Of a stretch of DNA of 64,000 nucleotides, positions 57,749 through 64,000 are shown piece after piece. The position numbers and the translations under genes were made by a program. The notes under the pieces are model-generated. The model was not told the origin of the DNA. It saw only the letters and a program-made list of their open reading frames with translations, and did no database searches. Within the stretch, counting starts at the first letter, position 1. Each line of letters begins with the position of its first letter. The stretch covers positions 1-64,000 of the forward strand of contig NZ_JAUQSZ010000005.1 of NCBI RefSeq assembly GCF_030580995.1. The letters are read 5' to 3'. The DNA is from Sphingomonas immobilis (GTDB lineage Bacteria; Pseudomonadota; Alphaproteobacteria; Sphingomonadales; Sphingomonadaceae).

Positions 57749-59095
57749 TTAACGGAGGCGGCCGCCCTTGAGTTTCGACTTCTTGATCAGATCGCCATAC
57801 TGATGCGCCAGCAGGTGACTCTGGATCTGCGTCACGGTGTCCATCGTGACGTTGACCACGATCAACAGGCTCGTGCCGCCGAGGTAGAACGGAATCTGCA
57901 GCAGCGATACGAGATATTCGGGCAATAGACAGATGATCGCGAGATAGCCCGCGCCGATCACGGTGATGCGCGTCAGCACGTAGTCGAAATAGATCTCGGT
58001 GTTCTTGCCGGGCCGGATGCCGGGAATGAACCCGCCGTAGCGCTTCAGATTGTCCGCCGTCTCCTCGGGGTTGAACACCACCGCCGTGTAGAAGAACGAG
58101 AAGAAGATGATGCCCGCGCCGTAGAGCAGCATGTACACCAGGCTGCCGTGCTGCAGATACTGGTTGAGCGTCAGGATGACGTCGCCCCACCAGCTGTCGC
58201 CCGCGACGCGGTTGCCCGCGAACTGCGTGATCGTCAGCGGCATCAGCAGCAGCGACGAAGCGAAGATCGGCGGGATCACGCCCGCCGTATTGATCTTGAG
58301 CGGCAGATGGCTGCGATCGGCCTGCATGCCGCGTTGCGTCTGTCGCTTCGGATACTGGATCAGGATGCGGCGCTGGGCGCGCTCCATGAAGCAGATGAAC
58401 AGCACGAGGCCGACCACCGCGACGATGATGCCGATCAGGCGGAAGGCGTCGAGGTTGCCCGAACGCCCGCCCTCGAACAGATTGTAGAGCGTCGTCGGCA
58501 GGCTCGCGACGATGCCGGCCATGATGATCAGCGACATGCCGTTGCCGATGCCGCGATTGGTGATCTGCTCACCGATCCACATCAGGAACATCGTCCCGCC
58601 GACGAGGCTGATGACCGCGGCCACGCGGAACAGGATGCCGGGATCGACCACCACGCCCTGCCCTTCCAGGCCGACCGCGATGAAATAGCCCTGCACCATC
58701 GTGAGGCCGACGGTGCCGTAGCGCGTATACTGGTTGAGCCGTTTGCGCCCGCTCTCGCCATCCTTCTTGATGGCGGCGAGCGTCGGCGATAGCGAGGTCG
58801 CGAGCTGCACGACGATCGAGGCGGTGATATAGGGCATCACGCCGAGCGCGATGATGCTCGCCTGCTTCAGCGCGCCGCCCGAAAAGGCGTTAAACACATC
58901 GAGCACACCGCCGGTCGTGCGATCGGCCAGGCCCTTCAGCAGCAGCGCGTCGATGCCCGGCAGCGGCACGTAGACCAGCATACGAAAGACGATCAGTGCG
59001 CCGATCGTGAACCACAGGCGCTTCTTGAGATCGGTCGCCTGCGCGAACTTCGACAGGCTGATGCTGGAGGCCATCTGATCGGCTGCGGATGCCAT
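57749..59095 (-). CDS. secY: preprotein translocase subunit SecY
   Basis: A 448-residue protein with ten transmembrane helices. Plug region and first helix follow LKKRLWFTIGALIVFRMLVYVPLPGID. The cytosolic loop RRILIQYPKRQ is typical, as is the periplasmic GVIPPIFASSLLLMP segment. It is the pore of the inner-membrane Sec channel with SecE and SecG. It is in its normal place between rplO and adk. Confidence 0.98.
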   Translation of the reverse strand: MASAADQMASSISLSKFAQATDLKKRLWFTIGALIVFRMLVYVPLPGIDALLLKGLADRTTGGVLDVFNAFSGGALKQASIIALGVMPYITASIVVQLATSLSPTLAAIKKDGESGRKRLNQYTRYGTVGLTMVQGYFIAVGLEGQGVVVDPGILFRVAAVISLVGGTMFLMWIGEQITNRGIGNGMSLIIMAGIVASLPTTLYNLFEGGRSGNLDAFRLIGIIVAVVGLVLFICFMERAQRRILIQYPKRQTQRGMQADRSHLPLKINTAGVIPPIFASSLLLMPLTITQFAGNRVAGDSWWGDVILTLNQYLQHGSLVYMLLYGAGIIFFSFFYTAVVFNPEETADNLKRYGGFIPGIRPGKNTEIYFDYVLTRITVIGAGYLAIICLLPEYLVSLLQIPFYLGGTSLLIVVNVTMDTVTQIQSHLLAHQYGDLIKKSKLKGGRLR

Positions 59096-59191
59096 TATTT
59101 CTATCGTCCTGGAAACAGAAGCGGCGGGAAACGTTCAACCGCCCCCGCCGCTCATATAGTCACGCAAGTGGGCTTGCCTAGCGCCCTTTGT

Positions 59192-59244
59192 ACCCCCGCG
59201 AAGGCTGGGGTGCAGTCTGCGTCCTCGCTTTCGCGGGGACGCAG
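59192..59244. repeat. paired palindromes between secY and rplO
   Basis: ACCCCCGC-GAAG-GCTGGGGT (59192-59211) followed by CTGCGTCC-TCGC...GCGGGGACGCAG (59217-59244). It is related to the CGTCATCCCCGC repeat family. It lies in the 158-base gap inside the spc operon and has no T run. Confidence 0.65.
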
Positions 59245-59253
59245 AGGAACGAC

Positions 59254-59805
59254 TTACGCCTTGGCGGCCTGCTTCTCGGCCTTGGCGGCCTTGCGCTCGC
59301 GGTACTTGACGCCCTTCTTGGCGGCGGCCTTCTCGGCGGCTGGCACGACGTGGATCACCTCGACCGAACCGCCGGCCTTCTCGACCGCCTCGATCGCCGA
59401 CTTCGACGCACCGGCGACGGTGAACGACAGCTTGGCGGTCAGTTCACCCTTGGCGAGGAGGCGTACGCCGTCCTTGCCGCCGCGCGTCAGACCGGCCGCG
59501 TCGAGCGCCGCCTGGTCGAGCGTGGCACCCGCCTCGATCTTGCCGGCGTCGATCGCCTTCTGGATCGCGCCGAGGTTCACCTCGGAATAATCCTTGGCGA
59601 AGATGTTGTTGAAGCCGCGCTTCGGCAGACGCATGTGGAGCGGCATCTGGCCGCCCTCGAAGCCGGCGATGCTGACGCCCTCGCGGCTCTTCTGGCCCTT
59701 CTGGCCGCGCCCTGCAGTCTTGCCCTTGCCCGAGCCGATACCACGGCCGACGCGCATTTTCGACTTACGCGCACCGGCGTTATCGCGGATTTCGTTCAGT
59801 TTCAT
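59254..59805 (-). CDS. rplO: 50S ribosomal protein L15
   Basis: A 183-residue protein starting [20 protein letters not shown], with the loop [21 protein letters not shown] typical of L15. The C-terminus has an Ala/Lys-rich extension ([20 protein letters not shown], then EKQAAKA) beyond the usual end, making it longer than the 145-residue E. coli protein. It binds 23S rRNA late in assembly. It is separated from rpmD by an acyltransferase gene. Confidence 0.96.
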   Translation of the reverse strand: MKLNEIRDNAGARKSKMRVGRGIGSGKGKTAGRGQKGQKSREGVSIAGFEGGQMPLHMRLPKRGFNNIFAKDYSEVNLGAIQKAIDAGKIEAGATLDQAALDAAGLTRGGKDGVRLLAKGELTAKLSFTVAGASKSAIEAVEKAGGSVEVIHVVPAAEKAAAKKGVKYRERKAAKAEKQAAKA

Positions 59806-59896
59806 AGTTATGCACTCGCTTTCGCTTTTGTCGCGCTGGATTAGTGGAAGGCGCGGCCCTTAGAGGATCGCCGGATACATGTCACGCCCCTTTTGC

Positions 59897-61063
59897 TTAA
59901 GGAGCGGAAATGCCGGTATGCGGCCCGCTACCGAACCGGCGCAAGGCCGTGCGTGCCGGTCGCTCGATCAGGACGAAACCGATCCGCGCGATCATTGCGA
60001 CCGAGACGACGAAGCCGAGAAGGAACCAGGGTGACGCCGCAAGGGCGATCATATCGAAATATGGCGCCAGCAGGATGAAGGCGAGCAACTGCACCGGGAC
60101 ATGCCAGAGATACATGCCGTAGGTATTGTCTCCTACAAGCGTCGCAACCGCGCGCAGCGATCGCGGTGCGGCCGCTTCTACTGCGACGAGTGCGAGGATG
60201 GCACCGCCGAACAGGCCCGGAAGTCCGATCAATTGCCGCATCGACTCGTTTCCGACCGCAAGTGTTACAAACCCTGCCGTAATCATCGCAAAGACGAGAG
60301 CGGCCAGCATCGCTCGATCATCTCGCAGCGCCTCGTGCAAGCGGCAGACCGTCACGCCTAGAAAGAAGAAATAGCCGCATTGCAGAATCAGGTTGCCCGG
60401 CGTGGTCAGCTTGAGCGCGAGCAAAGCTCCGCTTAGCGCCAGTGGCAACGCAATACCCCAGCGCGGCAGCCAGCGTCGCGTCAGCCAGAACAGCGCGTAG
60501 ATCAACACCTCGACCGAAACCGACCAGATCGGCGCGTTGAAGGAATATCCGCGCTCAAAGCCCCAGTTGGACGCGAACAGCAATTGCAGACCGAAATGAT
60601 AGAGATCGTTGTTGCCGAAGATCAGGTTCACGCCCAATTGCCGCCACGCGATAGCCTGCAGCAGCGCCACCACACACAGCGTGATGAGGTGCAAGGGGTA
60701 GAGGCGCGAAAGGCGATTGACGAAGAAGGCCCGCGCCGTCATTTCCGCGCCGTAATAGACACTGGCGAAGACGAAGCCGGAGATCATCCAGAAGATCGGG
60801 ACGGCATAAAGTCCGTAGCCGTAGAGATAGGAGAACAGGTGGCGTCCCGGCTCCAGTGCCTCGAACCCCGCGACCGGCGCGTGCGCGCCGACGGGATAGA
60901 AGAAATGCTGATAGTGCCACATCAGCACCGCCAGCGCAGCGAGCCCGCGTGCGCCGTCGAGCAGGCAGAGTCGGCTGTCGCCCCCGCGCCGTGCCGAGAC
61001 CGGCGCCGCGAACAGTTGGCCGATCAGATGGCGAAAGCGGTCGGCCAGGATGCGTGTCTCCAA
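59897..61063 (-). CDS. acyltransferase 3 family membrane protein (OafA-like)
   Basis: About 388 residues if TTG 61063 is the start; no ATG or GTG precedes the first conserved helix, so the start is uncertain. The first helix motif LLDGARGLAALAVLMWHYQH contains the Arg and His usual in acyltransferase-3 enzymes. Then come PIFWMISGFVFASVYYG and the RLSRLYPLHLI motif (RxxRLxP), with about ten helices. Such proteins transfer acetyl or other acyl groups to surface sugars. It sits inside the spc operon, between rpmD and rplO. The sequence looks more AT-rich than the flanks, suggesting insertion by transfer. Confidence 0.82.
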   Translation of the reverse strand: METRILADRFRHLIGQLFAAPVSARRGGDSRLCLLDGARGLAALAVLMWHYQHFFYPVGAHAPVAGFEALEPGRHLFSYLYGYGLYAVPIFWMISGFVFASVYYGAEMTARAFFVNRLSRLYPLHLITLCVVALLQAIAWRQLGVNLIFGNNDLYHFGLQLLFASNWGFERGYSFNAPIWSVSVEVLIYALFWLTRRWLPRWGIALPLALSGALLALKLTTPGNLILQCGYFFFLGVTVCRLHEALRDDRAMLAALVFAMITAGFVTLAVGNESMRQLIGLPGLFGGAILALVAVEAAAPRSLRAVATLVGDNTYGMYLWHVPVQLLAFILLAPYFDMIALAASPWFLLGFVVSVAMIARIGFVLIERPARTALRRFGSGPHTGISAP

Positions 61064-61065
61064 CA

Positions 61066-61107
61066 GGAAACGAGCCGGATCGACGATCGACCCGGCTCGT
61101 TCCTTTT
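61066..61107. other. strong hairpin between rpmD and the acyltransferase gene
   Basis: GGAAACGAGCCGG (61066-61078) pairs with CCGGCTCGTTCC (61092-61103) with one bulged A. The loop is self-complementary (TCGACGATCGA). On the plus strand TTTTC follows. On the minus strand it lies between the rpmD stop and the proposed TTG start. It could end the upper spc transcript, or block translation of the acyltransferase. Confidence 0.6.
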
Positions 61108-61125
61108 CACTCGGCGGCTTTCGCC

Positions 61126-61302
61126 TTACGCCTCGATCTTCACCATGTGCTGAACCTTGCGGATCATGCCGCGAACCTCGGGGCTGTCCTCCAGTTCGCG
61201 CGTCTTGTGCATCTTGTTGAGGCCGAGACCGATCAGCGTCGCGCGCTGGTCCTTCTCGCGGCGGATCGGCGAACCGGTCTGCGTGATCTTGATGGTAGCC
61301 AT
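61126..61302 (-). CDS. rpmD: 50S ribosomal protein L30
   Basis: A 58-residue protein read from ATG 61302 to TAA 61126: [20 protein letters not shown], then [19 protein letters not shown] and [19 protein letters not shown]. This is the complete L30 fold with its GLGLNKM motif. It starts 5 bases after rpsE ends, as usual in the spc operon. The next gene is not rplO but an acyltransferase, after 62 bases. Confidence 0.96.
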   Translation of the reverse strand: MATIKITQTGSPIRREKDQRATLIGLGLNKMHKTRELEDSPEVRGMIRKVQHMVKIEA

Positions 61303-61307
61303 ATCGC

Positions 61308-62033
61308 TTACTCCACGATCGCTTCGGCTTCGGCCTGGGGCGCATCCGCGCCGCCACGGCCGAGCAGATCGGCGATCTTCTTGCCGCGACGCTGCGCGAC
61401 CGACTTGGGCGAAACCTGAGCCGTGAGCGCCTCGAAGGTGGCACGGATCATGTTGTACGGGTTCGACGTGCCGACCGACTTGGTCACGACGTCATGGACG
61501 CCCAGGCTCTCGAACACGGCGCGCATCGGACCGCCGGCGATGATGCCGGTGCCCTGCGGGGCCGAACGGACCGTCACGCGGCCCGCACCGAAATGGCCGT
61601 TGCCGTCATGATGCAGCGTGCGGCCTTCCTTGAGCGGAACGCGGACCATCGCCTTCTTGGCAGCGGCCGTCGCCTTCGAGATGGCTTCCGGCACTTCTCG
61701 CGCCTTGCCATGACCGAAGCCGACACGGCCCTTGCCGTCGCCGACGACGACGAGTGCCGCGAAGCCGAAGCGCTTGCCGCCCTTCACCGTCTTCGAGACG
61801 CGGTTGATGTGAACCAGCTTCTCGATCAGCTCTTCGCCGCCATCGTCCGCACCGCCGGGGCCGCCACGGCCGCGATTGTCGCGACCGCCACGGTTGTCAC
61901 GACCGCCACGGTTGTTGCCGCCGCCCGGGCCGCCACGACCACGACCGCCGCGCGGACCGCGACCCTCGGGTGCGGCTGCGCCTTCGGTGCCGGCCGCTAC
62001 CGGAGCGTCGGTCTGGGGGATTTCGTCAGCCAT
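61308..62033 (-). CDS. rpsE: 30S ribosomal protein S5 with RGG-like N-terminal extension
   Basis: A 241-residue protein. The S5 core begins near residue 69 ([20 protein letters not shown]) and includes [30 protein letters not shown] and [19 protein letters not shown]. The extra N-terminal region (residues about 24-62) is a Gly/Arg/Asn low-complexity stretch with repeated NRGGRD units. It may add RNA contacts. The core is normal, so S5's decoding-fidelity role should be kept. Similar extensions occur in sphingomonads (recollection). Confidence 0.96.
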   Translation of the reverse strand: MADEIPQTDAPVAAGTEGAAAPEGRGPRGGRGRGGPGGGNNRGGRDNRGGRDNRGRGGPGGADDGGEELIEKLVHINRVSKTVKGGKRFGFAALVVVGDGKGRVGFGHGKAREVPEAISKATAAAKKAMVRVPLKEGRTLHHDGNGHFGAGRVTVRSAPQGTGIIAGGPMRAVFESLGVHDVVTKSVGTSNPYNMIRATFEALTAQVSPKSVAQRRGKKIADLLGRGGADAPQAEAEAIVE

Positions 62034-62035
62034 TC

Positions 62036-62395
62036 TTAGAACTCCAATCCGGCGGCGCGAGCCGCTTCCGCCAGTGCCTTGACGCGGCCGTGGAACAGGA
62101 AGCCACCGCGATCGAACACGACCTGCGTGACGCCCGCCGCCTTGGCAGCCTCGGCGACGCGCGTGCCGACCGAGGTCGCCGCGTCGACGTTCGCGCCCGA
62201 CGTGCCGCGCACGTCCTTCTCAAGCGTCGATGCGGCAGCGACCGTCACGCCCTGGGCGTCGTCGATGATCTGCGCATAGATGTGCTTGCCCGAACGATGC
62301 ACCGAGAGGCGCGGACGGGTGCCGGCACGCGCGCGCAGCGCGGTACGGTTGCGGCGGCGCCGCTTCTCGAAGAGAGACATACCCTTGGTCGACAT
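62036..62395 (-). CDS. rplR: 50S ribosomal protein L18
   Basis: A 119-residue protein with [39 protein letters not shown] and a final [20 protein letters not shown]. It binds 5S rRNA. The start overlaps the rplF stop (TAATG); ATG 62380 is an alternative. rpsE begins 2 bases later. Confidence 0.96.
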   Translation of the reverse strand: MSTKGMSLFEKRRRRNRTALRARAGTRPRLSVHRSGKHIYAQIIDDAQGVTVAAASTLEKDVRGTSGANVDAATSVGTRVAEAAKAAGVTQVVFDRGGFLFHGRVKALAEAARAAGLEF

Positions 62396-62928
62396 TACTT
62401 CTTCTTCCCTTCCTTGCGGAAGATGAACTCGCCGTCGTACTTGATGCCCTTGCCCTTGTACGGCTCGGGCTTACGCCAGCGACGAATTTCCGCGGCCAGC
62501 TGACCGACCTTCTGCTTGTCCGAGCCCGAGATCTCGACCGTCGTGTTGTCGGGGGTCTTGACCTCAAGACCTTCCGGCACGTCGATATCGACGTCGTGGC
62601 TGTAGCCGAGCTTCAGGTTCAGCTTCTTGCCCTGCGCAGCGGCGCGGTAGCCGACGCCGGTGATCAGCAGCTTCTTGGTGAAGCCGTCGGTCACGCCGGT
62701 GACGAGGTTCTGCACCATCGTGCGCTGCATGCCCCAGAAGGCACGCGCCGCCTTGCTGTCATTGGCCGGCTGCACCGAAATGCCGCCGTCCTCAAGCGTG
62801 TAGGTGATCTCGTCGCGGAGCGTGAGCGAGAGGGTGCCCTTCGGGCCCTTCACGTTCAGCACGCCGCCGTCGATCGTGGCCGTTACGCCCGCCGGTACGG
62901 TGACCGGCTTCTTGCCGATGCGGCTCAT
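62395..62928 (-). CDS. rplF: 50S ribosomal protein L6
   Basis: A 177-residue protein: [20 protein letters not shown], then [32 protein letters not shown] and the C-terminal [19 protein letters not shown] motif. It lies near the sarcin-ricin loop and factor-binding site. It overlaps rpsH (TGATG) and rplR (TAATG), showing tight coupling. Confidence 0.97.
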   Translation of the reverse strand: MSRIGKKPVTVPAGVTATIDGGVLNVKGPKGTLSLTLRDEITYTLEDGGISVQPANDSKAARAFWGMQRTMVQNLVTGVTDGFTKKLLITGVGYRAAAQGKKLNLKLGYSHDVDIDVPEGLEVKTPDNTTVEISGSDKQKVGQLAAEIRRWRKPEPYKGKGIKYDGEFIFRKEGKKK

Positions 62929-63323
62929 CAGAATACCTCCGCCAGCACTTCGCCACCGACGTTCTGCTCGCGCGCTTCGGCGTCGGACAGAACGCCACGC
63001 GGCGTCGAGACGATCGTGATGCCCAGGCCGTTCATCACGCGGGGCAGATCCTGCGAACCCGAGTAGACGCGGCGGCCAGGCTTCGAGACGCGCGCGACGT
63101 GCTTGATCGCCGGCTGGCCCTCGAAATACTTCAGCTCGATGCGGATGCCGGCCGCAGGGCCCATCTGCTCTTCGCTGTAGCCACGGATATAGCCCTCGCG
63201 CTGAAGCACGTCGAGCACGCGGGCCCGCAGCTTCGAGCCCGGCGTCAGGATCGAATCCTTACGCGCGCGCTGGCCGTTGCGGATGCGGGTGAGCATATCA
63301 CCCAGGGGATCGGTCAATGCCAT
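62928..63323 (-). CDS. rpsH: 30S ribosomal protein S8
   Basis: A 131-residue protein: [20 protein letters not shown], then [20 protein letters not shown] and the C-terminal [20 protein letters not shown] motif. It binds 16S helix 21. In E. coli it also represses spc translation, and whether that site exists here was not determined. rpsN ends 10 bases upstream. Confidence 0.97.
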   Translation of the reverse strand: MALTDPLGDMLTRIRNGQRARKDSILTPGSKLRARVLDVLQREGYIRGYSEEQMGPAAGIRIELKYFEGQPAIKHVARVSKPGRRVYSGSQDLPRVMNGLGITIVSTPRGVLSDAEAREQNVGGEVLAEVF

Positions 63324-63333
63324 CTCGTGATCC

Positions 63334-63639
63334 TTACCAGCTCGACTTCGTGACGCCCGGGATCATGCCCTTGTTGGCGAGATCGCGAAGCTGCACGCGG
63401 CAGAGGCGGAACTTGCGGTAGTAAGCGCGGGGACGGCCCGTCAGCTCACACCGGTTGCGAATGCGCGTCGGGTTACCGTTGCGGGGAATCTCGGCCATCT
63501 TCAGGCGCGCTTCCCAACGCTCGGCTTCGTCGGCGTTGTTGTCGGCGGCGACCGCCTTCAGCTTGGCATACTTGCCCGCATACTTCTTCACGAGCTTCTT
63601 GCGGCGCTCGTTCTTGTTGATCGAACTCAGCTTTGCCAT
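63334..63639 (-). CDS. rpsN: 30S ribosomal protein S14 (zinc-independent)
   Basis: A 101-residue protein from ATG 63639 ([20 protein letters not shown]). It is the long form lacking the two CxxC pairs of zinc-type S14; the C-terminus reads [20 protein letters not shown], then [20 protein letters not shown]. It joins the 30S head near the decoding region. The start follows the rplE stop directly (TAA 63641-63643). Confidence 0.97.
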   Translation of the reverse strand: MAKLSSINKNERRKKLVKKYAGKYAKLKAVAADNNADEAERWEARLKMAEIPRNGNPTRIRNRCELTGRPRAYYRKFRLCRVQLRDLANKGMIPGVTKSSW

Positions 63640-63640
63640 C

Positions 63641-64000
63641 TTATGCCGCCTTCTTTTCTTCGGCTTCAATCGGGAACGGGAAGCCGAACAGGCGAAGCAG
63701 CTCGCGCGCTTCCTCGTCGGTCTTCGCGGTCGTCGCGACGATCACGTCCATGCCACGGATCTGGTCGACCTGGTCGTAGCTGATTTCCGGGAAGATCAGC
63801 TGCTCCTTCAGGCCGCAGGCATAGTTGCCGCGTCCGTCGAACGACTTCGGGTTGAGGCCGCGAAAGTCGCGAACGCGCGGCAGCGCGATCGTGATGAAGC
63901 GATCGAGGAACTCGTACATGCGCTCACGGCGAAGGGTGACCTTCACGCCGATCGGCATGCCCTCGCGCAGCTTGAACTGCGCGATCGACTTCTTCGCCTT
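63641..64000 (-). CDS. rplE: 50S ribosomal protein L5 (partial)
   Basis: The C-terminal 119 codons of L5 are visible: [20 protein letters not shown] at the window edge, then [41 protein letters not shown] and a final [21 protein letters not shown]5 binds 5S rRNA and contacts P-site tRNA. The start lies beyond the right edge, as would rplX, rplN and the rest of the operon. Confidence 0.96.
   Translation of the reverse strand, partial: KAKKSIAQFKLREGMPIGVKVTLRRERMYEFLDRFITIALPRVRDFRGLNPKSFDGRGNYACGLKEQLIFPEISYDQVDQIRGMDVIVATTAKTDEEARELLRLFGFPFPIEAEEKKAA

Overview
The window is a high-GC chromosomal segment of an alphaproteobacterium, most likely Sphingomonas or a close relative. The evidence is the gene content and protein character: DUF2794 beside cysE, an HWE-family kinase, a PhoX phosphatase, zinc-free S14, S5 with an RGG-like N-terminus, OxyR with ahpC/ahpF, YqiJ/YqiK, and several sphingomonad-type palindromic intergenic repeats. 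No complete mobile element, prophage, CRISPR array or rRNA operon is visible. The only RNA gene found is tRNA-Trp.

Layout. 1-3.2 kb (minus): a possible sulfur-scavenging operon (SsuA-like lipoprotein, DszC/SfnB-like flavoprotein, 2-hydroxyacid dehydrogenase) and a UBP zinc-finger protein. 3.3-33.3 kb: the usually compact set tRNA-Trp, secE-nusG, rplK-rplA, rplJ-rplL, rpoB-rpoC stays in order on the plus strand but is split into four blocks. The separators are a vapB/frameshifted vapC pair, a tandem-HTH protein, a glycosyltransferase/radical SAM pair, an HWE kinase fused to a receiver, a VWA lipoprotein, a cyclophilin, a Tat-exported aminotransferase, PhoX, and two paralogous Pro/Ala-rich membrane proteins.

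33.3-51 kb: housekeeping and stress genes. These are yqiJ/yqiK, cysE with DUF2794, a TSUP transporter, ahpC-ahpF-oxyR, a fasciclin protein, pgsA-moaD-moaE, an LplT-like MFS transporter, a 57-residue membrane protein, guaA, a small TPR-like secreted protein, a dienelactone hydrolase and a prolyl oligopeptidase. 51-64 kb (minus): the spc/alpha ribosomal operon from rplE to rplQ, with two interruptions. An acyltransferase-3 gene sits between rpmD and rplO. A block of SRPBCC protein, two-component system and small membrane protein sits between adk and rpsM.

The most unusual structure is a nine-copy family of compound intergenic elements. Each has three hairpins in fixed order joined by conserved linkers (GTCGGMCGG and CCGGCCG). 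The outer stem arms differ between copies while staying complementary. In eight of nine copies hairpin 3 lies next to or overlaps the stop codon of a gene, including nusG, rplL, rplQ and rpoA. This points to a structured 3'-end element, possibly a terminator, an RNA-stability element or a protein-binding site.
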